A stretch of DNA of 64,000 nucleotides, taken from positions 496,001 through 560,000 of the forward strand of contig CANGDH010000001.1 of assembly GCA_947452555.1 (NCBI GenBank), read 5' to 3'. Shown piece by piece: positions 56,852 through 64,000 of the stretch. Within the stretch, counting starts at the first letter, position 1; each line of letters opens with the position of its first letter. The DNA comes from Bacteroidota bacterium. GTDB taxonomy: Bacteria > Bacteroidota > Bacteroidia > Chitinophagales > Chitinophagaceae. The notes beneath the pieces are model-generated. The model saw nothing but the letters and a program-made list of their open reading frames with translations. It ran no database searches and was not told the DNA's origin. Both the position numbers and the translations under genes were made by a program.

Positions 56852-57865
56852 ATGATAGATTTTAGATCCGATACCGTAACAAAGCCAACAGCTGCAATGT
56901 TGGATTTTATGCACACTGCTCCAATTGGAGACGATGTTTTTGGGGAAGACCCTTCCATTAATAGTCTAGAGCAAAAAACAGCAGACCTATTTGGAATGGA
57001 AGCTGGTTTGTTTTGCCCAAGTGGTACTATGACAAATCAGTTGGCTATAAAAACACATACACAGGCAGGTGATGAAGTAATATGTGACGAATTATCACAT
57101 ATATACCAATATGAAGGTGGTGGAATTGCTTTTAACGCAGGTTGTTCTGTAAGATTATTACAAGGAAATAGAGGTAGAATCACTGTCGAACAAGTTCAAG
57201 CAGCAATTAATCCTGACGACGTGCATAAACCCATTTCAAAATTAGTAAGTTTAGAAAATACTTGTAATCGTGGTGGTGGATCATGTTATAATTTCAATGA
57301 TTTTCAATTTATACGTGAAGTAGCAACTGCTAACAATTTAGGGTTACACCTGGATGGGGCTCGATTATTTAATGCTATCGTTTACAAAAACGAAAATCCG
57401 TTAGAATATGGGAAGGTATTTGACTCCATATCTATTTGTCTTAGTAAAGGTTTAGGTGCCCCAGTAGGAAGTGTGTTATTAGGAAATAAAGATTTTATTA
57501 AAAAAGCAAGAAGGTGGAGAAAAGTATTTGGAGGTGGTATGCGCCAAGCTGGTTTTTTAGCCGCAGCTGGTATATATGCATTAGACCATCATATTGATCG
57601 TTTAAAGGACGACCATGCAAATGCATTATTAATTAGAGACGCATTAGAAAGAAAGGATTTTGTGCAAAATGTATTTGAAGTAGAAACTAATATCGTAATT
57701 GCAAGTATCCATGGAAAATACACTGCTTCAAGTTTTGTACAAGCATTGAAAGAAAAAAATATTTTAGTAATCGCCATGTCCCCTATTTTGGTTCGATTTG
57801 TATTGCATTTAGATATTACAGAAACACAAGTTGAGGAAACTATTGAAGTGATTAAAAATTTATAG
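56852..57865 (+). CDS. ltaE: low-specificity L-threonine aldolase (GntG-type PLP aldolase)
   Basis: This 337-residue PLP enzyme splits L-threonine or L-allo-threonine into glycine and acetaldehyde. The start is FRSDTVTKPTAAM. The PLP-binding Lys is in ISICLSKGLGAPVGSVLLG (about 200), and LHLDGARLFNAIV holds the cofactor Asp. The length is normal. A TATCTTCG sequence (7 of 8 to the -7 consensus) ends 4 nt before the ATG, so the mRNA may be leaderless. pgi follows after 111 nt. Confidence 0.92.
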   Translation: MIDFRSDTVTKPTAAMLDFMHTAPIGDDVFGEDPSINSLEQKTADLFGMEAGLFCPSGTMTNQLAIKTHTQAGDEVICDELSHIYQYEGGGIAFNAGCSVRLLQGNRGRITVEQVQAAINPDDVHKPISKLVSLENTCNRGGGSCYNFNDFQFIREVATANNLGLHLDGARLFNAIVYKNENPLEYGKVFDSISICLSKGLGAPVGSVLLGNKDFIKKARRWRKVFGGGMRQAGFLAAAGIYALDHHIDRLKDDHANALLIRDALERKDFVQNVFEVETNIVIASIHGKYTASSFVQALKEKNILVIAMSPILVRFVLHLDITETQVEETIEVIKNL

Positions 57866-57976
57866 GAATTAAGTAATTATTGATAAGAATAAATTATATA
57901 AATAAGAACTTAAATAAAGAAATCAGAACCGAAAGAAATAAAAAAAATAAACTAGAAAAGAAAAATAAAGCAGTAT

Positions 57977-59632
57977 ATGTTAGAAAGAATAAACCCAACA
58001 ACAACACAAGCCTGGTTCGTCTTAAAAAAACACCACGAAGAAGAAATGAACCGTAAGCATATGAAAGATTTGTTTGCATCAGACCCTTCACGTTTTGAAA
58101 AATATTCAATTAATACAGGGTCTGTTTTATTTGATTATTCTAAAAATATTGTTACAGATAAAACACTACAATTATTATTTCAATTAGCTAAAGAATGTGC
58201 CTTACAACCTGCAATAGCAGCACAATTTGAAGGTAAGGCAATTAATGAAACTGAAAATAGAGCTGTTTTACATACTGCCTTAAGAAATTTTTCAGAGGCA
58301 CCCGTATTGGTAGACGGCGAGAATATAATGCCGGAAATTAAAAGAGTTTTAGCACAAATGAAAAGCTTTTGTGCGTCTATTCATTCTGGAGCACATACTG
58401 GATTTACTGGAAAGAAAATAACTACAATTGTAAATATTGGTATTGGTGGTAGCGATTTAGGCCCAGTAATGGTAACGGAGGCTTTAAAACCGTATTGGAT
58501 TGAAGGAATAAAAATTCATTTTGTAAGTAATGTAGATGGTACACATATAGCTGAGACCTTGAAAAAGGTAAACGCTGAGGAAACTTTATTCTTAATTGCA
58601 TCTAAAACTTTTACCACGCAAGAGACTATGACCAATGCACAAACTGCAAGAAGTTGGTTTTTAGAACATGCTAAAGAGGAATCACATATTGCAACACATT
58701 TTGTCGCATTAAGCACCAATGAGAAATTGGTTAATGCATTTGGTATTAATAGTAAAAATATGTTTGAATTCTGGGATTGGGTTGGAGGAAGATATTCATT
58801 ATGGAGTGCCATTGGTTTGTCAATTGCATTAACTATTGGTTATGATAATTTTGAAGCTTTATTAAAAGGAGCACACGAAGCCGATAATCATTTTAAAAAT
58901 GAAAAGCCAGAACAAAACATTCCAATAATTATGGCTTTATTAGGAATATGGTATACTAATTTCTTTGGTGCACAAAGTGAAGCAATATTACCTTATGACC
59001 AATACATGCATCGATTTGCTGCCTACTTCCAACAAGGAAATATGGAAAGTAATGGTAAATATGTTGATCGTAAAGGAACTGCTGTGAATTATGCAACCGG
59101 TCCAGTAATTTGGGGAGAACCAGGTACTAATGGTCAACATGCTTTTTATCAATTGATTCATCAAGGTACTTTAATGATACCATGTGATTTTATTGCACCT
59201 GCTATAAGTCATAATCCAATTGGGGATCATCATGATAAATTATTAAGTAATTATTTCGCACAAACAGAAGCGCTATTAAATGGGAAAACACAAGCAGAAG
59301 TTGTTACAGAATTAGTAGCTGCAAATAAAACAGAAAAAGAAATTGATTTCTTAGCACCATTCAAAGTGTTTACAGGTAATAAACCAACTAACTCTTTTAT
59401 GGTTCAAAAAGTAACTCCTACAACATTAGGATTTTTGATTGCTTCCTATGAGCATAAAATTTTCACTCAAGGTGTTATTTGGAATATATTTAGTTATGAC
59501 CAATGGGGAGTTGAATTAGGTAAACAATTAGCTAATAAAATATTACCTGAATTGGGGAATAAGGATGCCGTGACTGGTCATGATAGTTCAACGAATGGTT
59601 TAATTAACCAATTTAAAAAGTGGAAATCATAA
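57977..59632 (+). CDS. pgi: glucose-6-phosphate isomerase
   Basis: This 551-residue enzyme interconverts glucose 6-phosphate and fructose 6-phosphate. Both family signatures are present: [16 protein letters not shown] (about 266-281) and [19 protein letters not shown] near the end, plus [16 protein letters not shown] and the catalytic Glu/His region [15 protein letters not shown]. It follows an unusual purine-rich leader of about 110 nt (57866-57976) without a -7 element. With tpiA this is the second glycolytic enzyme in the window, but the two are not linked. Confidence 0.97.
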   Translation: MLERINPTTTQAWFVLKKHHEEEMNRKHMKDLFASDPSRFEKYSINTGSVLFDYSKNIVTDKTLQLLFQLAKECALQPAIAAQFEGKAINETENRAVLHTALRNFSEAPVLVDGENIMPEIKRVLAQMKSFCASIHSGAHTGFTGKKITTIVNIGIGGSDLGPVMVTEALKPYWIEGIKIHFVSNVDGTHIAETLKKVNAEETLFLIASKTFTTQETMTNAQTARSWFLEHAKEESHIATHFVALSTNEKLVNAFGINSKNMFEFWDWVGGRYSLWSAIGLSIALTIGYDNFEALLKGAHEADNHFKNEKPEQNIPIIMALLGIWYTNFFGAQSEAILPYDQYMHRFAAYFQQGNMESNGKYVDRKGTAVNYATGPVIWGEPGTNGQHAFYQLIHQGTLMIPCDFIAPAISHNPIGDHHDKLLSNYFAQTEALLNGKTQAEVVTELVAANKTEKEIDFLAPFKVFTGNKPTNSFMVQKVTPTTLGFLIASYEHKIFTQGVIWNIFSYDQWGVELGKQLANKILPELGNKDAVTGHDSSTNGLINQFKKWKS

Positions 59633-59637
59633 ATATT

Positions 59638-60126
59638 ATGAATTCTAATATCCCCATACGACAAATTGAATTGCAAGACAATTTTGATATTGCCATTGTA
59701 ATTAGAGGCGCTTTAGAAGAATTTGGTGCAAATAAACCTGGCACCGTTTATTTTGATTCAACAACTGATCATTTATATGAATTGTTTAGAACAGAGGGTT
59801 CTGTTTACTTTGTTGCATTATTGGATGGTCGTGTAATTGGTGGTGCTGGAATATACCCTACCGATAACTTACCAGCAGGTACCTGTGAGTTAGTGAAATT
59901 ATATTTACATAAAGATGCAAGAGGAACAGGACTGGGAAAAAAGCTTTTATTAACTGCAATGGATTGGGCAAAACAATATGGATACAATCAAGTATACTTA
60001 GAGTCAATGCCAGAGTTATCAAAAGCTGTTACTATATATGAAAATGTAGGATTTAAGAGACTAAATGAACCACTAGGAAATTCAGGTCATTCTGGATGTG
60101 ATATTTGGATGGCTAAAGCACTATAA
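59638..60126 (+). CDS. GNAT family N-acetyltransferase
   Basis: I chose the ATG at 59638, 5 nt after the pgi stop; a GTG at 59620 would overlap pgi. The 162-residue protein has the acetyl-CoA pyrophosphate loop KDARGTGLGKKLLLTAMDWA (about 95-114) and a C-terminal YENVGFKRLN. The body VYFVALLDGRVIGGAGIYP is normal for the fold. The acceptor amine is unknown. It is the last gene of the pgi transcript and is followed by a terminator. Confidence 0.9.
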   Translation: MNSNIPIRQIELQDNFDIAIVIRGALEEFGANKPGTVYFDSTTDHLYELFRTEGSVYFVALLDGRVIGGAGIYPTDNLPAGTCELVKLYLHKDARGTGLGKKLLLTAMDWAKQYGYNQVYLESMPELSKAVTIYENVGFKRLNEPLGNSGHSGCDIWMAKAL

Positions 60127-60146
60127 AAACTAATTCATTATAATTT

Positions 60147-60180
60147 AAAAGCCCCGCTTAGTAATAAGACGGGGCTTTTT
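60147..60180 (+). terminator. intrinsic terminator after the GNAT gene
   Basis: AAAAGCCCCG and CGGGGCTTTTT pair across a 13-nt interior and a T run follows. The A run on the left may also let it stop the convergent PUR-like gene. Confidence 0.9.
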
Positions 60181-60216
60181 ATATCAAGCAAGCAATCGTT
60201 TACTAATTTAATACCA

Positions 60217-60759
60217 CTACCATTTATCTACTTCTTCGCCACTTAAATTATCTCCTGCACTTGCCACTGACTCTCGTGCTTCAAGTGGTTTCTTTTCAGT
60301 AATTTCAAACTCCTCATCAGAATCCGTTACATTTGTTAAATCTTCTATAATAGATACAACTACTTCTTCAACGTCTTGTCTAACAAGTTCTTCAACAACA
60401 ACTTCAGATACAATAACTGGAGCAACAAAACTATCACCATTTTCATCATAGCCCTCAGCATTGTCATGATTAAAGGCATCAAAATCAAAATCCGGCATTA
60501 ATTCTGTTTTCACGTAATCAAGCGCTTCAGTAATTGCTTTTAAAAATTTATTAAAATCTTCCTTATACAAGAATATTTTATGACGATCATAACCATTATT
60601 GTCAAAACGTTTTCTACTTTCTGTAATTGTTAAAAAATAATCATTCGCACGCGTCGCTCTGACATCAAAGAAATAAGTTCTTCTTTTTCCTGCTCGAATT
60701 CTGGTACTATAAACACTCTCTATTTTCCTATCGTTATTTTCAAAATTCTGGTTCTCCAT
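60217..60759 (-). CDS. PUR-like nucleic acid-binding protein (DUF3276)
   Basis: The protein has 180 residues. The first ~95 form one PUR repeat: VYSTRIRAGKRRTYFFDVRA, YFLTITESRKRF, and KIFLYKEDFNKFLKAITEAL. PUR-alpha repeats bind purine-rich single-stranded DNA or RNA. The rest is a low-complexity acidic tail (EEVVVSIIEDLTNVTDSDEE) that may regulate binding. DUF3276 proteins are a Bacteroidota-wide core family, so a general role in transcription or RNA handling is plausible but unproven. Confidence 0.85.
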   Translation of the reverse strand: MENQNFENNDRKIESVYSTRIRAGKRRTYFFDVRATRANDYFLTITESRKRFDNNGYDRHKIFLYKEDFNKFLKAITEALDYVKTELMPDFDFDAFNHDNAEGYDENGDSFVAPVIVSEVVVEELVRQDVEEVVVSIIEDLTNVTDSDEEFEITEKKPLEARESVASAGDNLSGEEVDKW

Positions 60760-60843
60760 TTTATAAATTAGTTATATGGTACTAAAATATAAAATGTTAA
60801 TGAAAAAGTAAAATAAATAATTAAGTACTAAAATGAGGCAAAA

Positions 60844-62688
60844 TTATTGCTGATGATCCTGTGACTGTTGTGCATAGTAAAGTTCAGCATATAGTCCATT
60901 TTTAACTAACAAACTTTCGTGTGTGCCTAATTCAGCAATTTGACCATCTTGTAAATATAGAATAATATCGAAGTTGTAACTGTAAAAAATTCTGTGTGTA
61001 ATCATAATGGTAGTCTTGTCCGCAACATAATCACTAAAATTCTTTAAAATGGTTTGTTCTGTATTTGCATCTACTGCACTTAAACAATCATCAAATATAA
61101 AAATTTCAGGCTTTTTAATTAAAGATCTTGCTATAGCTACCCTTTGTTTTTGACCTCCACTTAATGTTGTACCACGCTCTCCTACTAATGTTTTAAATTC
61201 ATTTGGCAGATTTTCAATCTCATGAAGTACATGTGCTGTTTTTACTGCTTCAATTAAATCATCTTGCTTTAATACATCTTGTAATCCAAATTGGATATTG
61301 TTCTCAATACTATCACTGAATAAAAAAACATCTTGTTGAACGTAACCAATCGACTTCCTTAATGCCTGAACATTCATTAAATTTATTGGATTGCCGTCAA
61401 TTAAAATCTTTCCTTGGTCAACATCATACATTCTAGTTAATAATTGTGCTAGGGTTGTTTTACCTGAACCTGTCTTACCTAGAATCAACACTTTTTTGCC
61501 AGTTGGAATATGTAAATTGAAATCTTTAATTGCATTTACTCCTGAATGAGGATAGGTAAATGAAACGTTGTCAAATACAATGTCACCTTTTGTAGGTTTT
61601 AAATCACTAGATTTATTTTGTGTGATTTTAGGTTCTATTGACAAAAACTCATTTAATCTTTTTTGAGATGCTGCTGCTCTCTGAATCATACTCGCAGTCC
61701 AGCCTATAGCACTAACAGGAAAGGTCAACATATTAATATATATGACAAACTCTATAACAGTACCTACTTTACTTGGATCCGCTAAAGCTTGTAATCCGCC
61801 AAGATATATAGTTAACAATGTACTTATTCCAATCATGAAAGACATAGTGGGTGTATAGAAAGCTTCTACCATAGCTAATCCTACTGCATTCTTTCGATAC
61901 AATTCGCTATTCTTTTTAAAGAAGCCTAACATCGCTTTTTCCTGTACAAAAGACTTAATAACTCTAATACCTGAATATGATTCTTGGGCATTGGTTGTTA
62001 AATCAGAAAGTTGCCCTTGAATTTGTTCACTTTTTTTATTAATTATACTATTGACAATATAAATTGTAATTGCTAAAATTGGAAGTGGGGCTAATACATA
62101 TAAACTCAAACGTACATCTTTACTAAACATACTATATAAGCAGAAGCCAATTAAAGAAACTAAATTGATGAGATACATTAAAGAAGGCCCTGTATACATT
62201 CTAACTCTACTTACATCTTCTGTAATACGACTCATCAAGTCACCTGTACTATGCGTTTTATAAAATTCAGTGTCTAATTTTTGATAATGATTGTAAACTT
62301 GATTTTTTTGATCATATTCAATATGTCTACTCATGACAATAATGGTCTGACGCATAAAAAACATAAAAACACTTCTAATAATTGCAAGCACCAAAATAGT
62401 AACGCTACAAAAAGTTATTAACCAAGCAAAGCTAAATTTAAAGTGATCACTAAGTCCCATAATGGCAGTTACTATTAAATCATGCTTATAAGAAACCACA
62501 GGTTTGCCGCCTGGTAATTTAGCCTGAACCAAGCCTACCACATAACCTGTAATTTGAGGGGCTAATACCGCTAAATAGTTAGTAGCAATGACTAGAATGA
62601 TCCCCGTAAAAAACCGAAATCTATATTTCCAGAAAAACCTATTGAGTGCTGACAATTCTTTCACTGAATCCTTTTTGCAAAGATACAT
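60844..62688 (-). CDS. ABC exporter half-transporter (membrane domain + ATPase) with an atypical Walker B
   Basis: The ATG at 62688 is preferred over a TTG three codons upstream; 614 residues. The N-terminal half has six membrane helices (type IV exporter fold). The ATPase half has Walker A ILGKTGSGKTT, Q-loop YVQQDVFLFSD, signature LSGGQKQRVAIARSL, Walker B IFIFDDCLSAVD and H-loop ITHRI. The base Glu after Walker B is Asp (DD rather than DE), the pattern of the degenerate site in heterodimeric exporters. No partner gene is adjacent. The substrate (lipid, drug or peptide) is unknown. Confidence 0.92.
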   Translation of the reverse strand: MYLCKKDSVKELSALNRFFWKYRFRFFTGIILVIATNYLAVLAPQITGYVVGLVQAKLPGGKPVVSYKHDLIVTAIMGLSDHFKFSFAWLITFCSVTILVLAIIRSVFMFFMRQTIIVMSRHIEYDQKNQVYNHYQKLDTEFYKTHSTGDLMSRITEDVSRVRMYTGPSLMYLINLVSLIGFCLYSMFSKDVRLSLYVLAPLPILAITIYIVNSIINKKSEQIQGQLSDLTTNAQESYSGIRVIKSFVQEKAMLGFFKKNSELYRKNAVGLAMVEAFYTPTMSFMIGISTLLTIYLGGLQALADPSKVGTVIEFVIYINMLTFPVSAIGWTASMIQRAAASQKRLNEFLSIEPKITQNKSSDLKPTKGDIVFDNVSFTYPHSGVNAIKDFNLHIPTGKKVLILGKTGSGKTTLAQLLTRMYDVDQGKILIDGNPINLMNVQALRKSIGYVQQDVFLFSDSIENNIQFGLQDVLKQDDLIEAVKTAHVLHEIENLPNEFKTLVGERGTTLSGGQKQRVAIARSLIKKPEIFIFDDCLSAVDANTEQTILKNFSDYVADKTTIMITHRIFYSYNFDIILYLQDGQIAELGTHESLLVKNGLYAELYYAQQSQDHQQ

Positions 62689-62739
62689 GGTAGTCAATTA
62701 ATTAGCTCTTTTGTTTACTTAGATAAAAACTAAGTTTTT

Positions 62740-62771
62740 TTTGTAAAATTGACTTTCAGTTCCTACATTTG
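62740..62771 (+). promoter_or_regulatory. full-consensus promoter of tRNA-Ser
   Basis: TTTG (62740-62743), a 20-nt spacer and TACATTTG (62764-62771) match the Bacteroidota -33/-7 consensus exactly. The -7 element ends 4 nt before the mature tRNA 5' end, so the primary transcript would start at or very near position 1 of the tRNA. Confidence 0.85.
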
Positions 62772-62775
62772 CCGC

Positions 62776-62860
62776 GGAGAGATGGCAGAGTGGTCGATTG
62801 CGATAGTCTTGAAAACTATTGACTGTTACAGGTCCGGGGGTTCGAATCCCTCTCTCTCCG
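62776..62860 (+). tRNA. tRNA-Ser (anticodon TGA)
   Basis: The acceptor stem GGAGAGA pairs with TCTCTCC, with G as discriminator base. The anticodon arm is ATAGT-CTTGAAA-ACTAT, giving anticodon TGA (reads UCN serine codons). A long variable arm (class II tRNA) and the T-arm GGTTCGAATCC follow. The 3' CCA is not encoded. Promoter and terminator abut it closely, so it is a single-gene transcription unit. Confidence 0.97.
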
Positions 62861-62871
62861 CAGAATGAAGT

Positions 62872-62897
62872 AAAAAGGGCCTAATTGGCCCTTTTTT
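62872..62897 (+). terminator. intrinsic terminator after tRNA-Ser
   Basis: AAAAAGGGCC and GGCCCTTTTTT flank a 5-nt loop, followed by T. It starts 12 nt past the tRNA. Confidence 0.92.
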
Positions 62898-63094
62898 AAT
62901 GCCCAAAAGCCAAATTATCACGAAGTGAAGGCAGATTTATAAAGAATATGAGACTTAAATCTTGATTTAATGTCGAAAATGAATTTATAAAGCTGGCAAA
63001 TCCGAAGGATTTAAATTTGGGTTTTGGGTATTAAATAGAAAGTCGAAGTCTTGATATTGGACAAAATCCCAATTTCACTTCATTCTCGCCTCAT

Positions 63095-63126
63095 TTGGAT
63101 GCCGGAGCAGCGCGACGGCAATCCAA
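63095..63126. repeat. GC-rich imperfect hairpin
   Basis: TTGGATGCCG and CGGCAATCCAA form a 10-bp stem with one bulged A and an 11-nt loop. Its composition differs from the AT-rich surroundings. No T run follows, so it is not a typical terminator. Confidence 0.6.
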
Positions 63127-63156
63127 TATAAAAATCAATTATAATTCAAAATTCCC

Positions 63157-63414
63157 TTAAGGCTGATCAAAAAATCCAGTACCTGGGTGAGCTGGTTTAT
63201 AAATGGCCCCCGTAGCAAAATCAACAATAACACCCAAACCTCCGAAAAAAAAGATATCACAAACTAGAGGAACAACTTTAACTGCTCTTGATGGATGTCC
63301 TGGAGCGGGTCTAGTTCTTTGGTAATTACTTACTTCACCACCAACAATAGTAGCGCAAGCACTTGATTGTAAAATTACCAAGACAAAGCAAGTATAAATA
63401 AATATTTTTTTCAT
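63157..63414 (-). CDS. small lipoprotein of unknown function
   Basis: I chose the ATG at 63414, which opens a clean signal (KKIFIYTCFVLVILQSSACA, lipobox Cys at about 20); an upstream ATG would add 15 residues. The 85-residue protein then has a short mature part with a Gly/Val-rich hydrophobic stretch (VCDIFFFGGLGVIVDFATGA) that could be membrane-associated, and a C-terminus rich in Pro and Gly. I do not recognise a family name with certainty; similar small Bacteroidota lipoproteins share the F/VDFATGAIYKP end. It is the last of three minus-strand genes after pirin and the GIY-YIG protein. Confidence 0.65.
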   Translation of the reverse strand: MKKIFIYTCFVLVILQSSACATIVGGEVSNYQRTRPAPGHPSRAVKVVPLVCDIFFFGGLGVIVDFATGAIYKPAHPGTGFFDQP

Positions 63415-63474
63415 AGTAACTAATTTAATTGTACTAAAGCTATTCGTTATTTTTAGCAATATTTATGATATTAC

Positions 63475-63831
63475 TCAGCCCTGCTTTAAATGATACCCTT
63501 TATCATCAAATGGTTGAATTTCTTCTAAAAAAAGAATTTCTAATTTTTTAATCTCCTTACGATAATCTATTGTACCATTTTCTTCTTCATGAATCTCCCC
63601 AAGAATTTCAAATACAAAATTTTCAGTCCCATAAGTTGTCCAATCATTTTGCAACAGTTTATTGGTATGCAAGTTATTTCTTAATTGAAAATTATGTCGA
63701 TTCCAGATTGTATCAAGATTCATGCTTGATTCAATAAAAACTTTTGCATTAACAGTATTTCTTATTTGAAAAACACCCATTCTGAATTTCTTCTGTTTAT
63801 AAATCTTTTTAAACTCTTTATTCGATATCAT
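63475..63831 (-). CDS. GIY-YIG-like protein with degenerate motifs
   Basis: This 118-residue protein resembles single-domain GIY-YIG nucleases: GVFQIRNTVNAKVFIESSMN takes the place of GIYxIxN...YIGSS, followed by NRHNFQLRNNLHTN (the Arg/His stretch), LQNDWTTYGTENFVFEIL and a Glu-rich end. The two signature tyrosines are Phe (GVF, VFI) and the YIG glycine is Glu, so nuclease activity is doubtful. It lies 13 nt downstream of the pirin gene and may be co-transcribed with it. The function is unknown. Confidence 0.75.
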   Translation of the reverse strand: MISNKEFKKIYKQKKFRMGVFQIRNTVNAKVFIESSMNLDTIWNRHNFQLRNNLHTNKLLQNDWTTYGTENFVFEILGEIHEEENGTIDYRKEIKKLEILFLEEIQPFDDKGYHLKQG

Positions 63832-63844
63832 AAGTTAATAAATT

Positions 63845-64000
63845 TTAGTCTTCTAAGATCCCAAATTTCCCGTCTTCATAGTCTTGAAAAGCTTCCATTA
63901 TTTCCTGACTAGTATTCATCACAAATGGGCCATGAGCAGCAATAGGTTCTTTAATGGGTTCGCCACTAATAATTAGTACCACGCTATTTTCTGTAGCTTT
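63845..64000 (-). CDS. pirin family protein, C-terminal end only
   Basis: The gene enters from the right edge of the window; only the last 51 residues are visible. ISGEPIKEPIAAHGPFVMNT and the end MEAFQDYEDGKFG are typical of pirin C-termini (bicupin fold; some members are quercetinases, others bind transcription factors). The start, the metal-binding cupin and the upstream region are outside the window. The GIY-YIG-like gene follows after 13 nt. Confidence 0.88.
   Translation of the reverse strand, partial: KATENSVVLIISGEPIKEPIAAHGPFVMNTSQEIMEAFQDYEDGKFGILED

Larger units (their letters stand above)
62861..63156. other. structured non-coding stretch after tRNA-Ser
   Basis: About 296 nt hold no gene. 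Past the tRNA terminator there are two imperfect hairpins. AAATTTGGGTTTTG (63013-63026) is complementary to CAAAATCCCAATTT (63062-63075) apart from a one-base bulge and one mismatch. TTGGATGCCG (63095-63104) pairs with CGGCAATCCAA (63116-63126). GAATGAAGTAAAA right after the tRNA is nearly the complement of TTTCACTTCATTC at about 63073-63085. The second hairpin is clearly more GC-rich than its surroundings. This could be a dispersed repeat or an RNA element; I cannot identify it. Confidence 0.5.

Noticed and set aside
62861..63156. CRISPR array or attachment site after tRNA-Ser
   Set aside because: There are no direct repeats of regular spacing, no cas genes, no integrase, and no second copy of the tRNA 3' end in the window.

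Overview
The window is a 64 kb piece of a low-GC Bacteroidota chromosome, most likely from the Chitinophagales/Chitinophagaceae (inferred from gene content, not from a search). The reasons are families that are typical of or restricted to this phylum (DUF4199, DUF3822, the DUF3276/PUR-like protein, a WbqC-like protein, the GlmU-like sugar nucleotidyltransferase), a short primary sigma factor, and promoters of the Bacteroidota type (TTTG, about 20 nt, TAnnTTTG). It is ordinary core chromosome: about 65 mostly housekeeping genes on both strands, one tRNA-Ser(TGA), many strong intrinsic terminators, and no phage, transposon, rRNA or CRISPR sequence. Only two stretches of about 300 bases lack genes.

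Layout. 1-5.6 kb: truncated SpmA/SpmB-type membrane protein, EVE protein, LutA-like protein, TPR protein, pyruvate dehydrogenase E1 alpha, P5C dehydrogenase. 5.7-9.6 kb (+): GlmU-like protein, tpiA, lepA. 9.6-15.6 kb (-): a dihydroorotase homologue that has lost nearly all metal ligands, DUF4199, two glycosyltransferases, gmhA, a GmhB-like phosphatase and a secreted unknown. 15.7-22.5 kb: DEAD-box helicase, ndk, nrnA, FKBP lipoprotein, folP, DUF1599, DoxX-like protein, CBS protein. 22.5-28.4 kb: DUF721 and recF facing pyrR, pyrB, coaD; then NUDIX, pyrE, LEA-like lipoprotein, WbqC-like protein. 28.4-34.1 kb: M56 peptidase/BlaI pair with a clear operator, membrane pyrophosphatase with an unusual C-terminal tail, class C serine hydrolase. 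34.2-41.3 kb: serA, cutC, glycosylasparaginase, an APH-fold kinase, an M20 amidohydrolase and a GH109-like oxidoreductase. 41.6-46.5 kb: MORN protein, TPR protein, gyrA. 46.6-52.9 kb: saccharopine dehydrogenase and the overlapping run DUF3822-rsmD-FTHF cyclo-ligase-lpxK-rnr. 53-60.8 kb: MATE, folB, trxB, sigma factor, threonine aldolase, pgi, GNAT, PUR-like protein. 60.8-64 kb: ABC exporter, tRNA-Ser, a structured non-coding stretch, a small lipoprotein, a degenerate GIY-YIG protein and the end of a pirin gene.

How the genes work together. Pyrimidine synthesis is spread over 12 kb (pyrR-pyrB, pyrE, and the inactive-looking dihydroorotase homologue). Folate functions (folP, folB, 5-FTHF cyclo-ligase) are scattered. 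Envelope and glycan functions form the 9.6-14 kb operon plus lpxK. The 36-41 kb block may form an N-acetylhexosamine salvage neighbourhood. The most interesting points are the dihydroorotase-like probable pseudoenzyme, a recurrent placement of the -7 promoter element only 4-9 nt before start codons (suggesting leaderless mRNAs), the dyad operator at blaI, the pyrophosphatase tail, the inverted DnaA-box-like pair upstream of gyrA, and the hairpin-rich stretch after tRNA-Ser. I did not find a clearly novel defence or mobile system.
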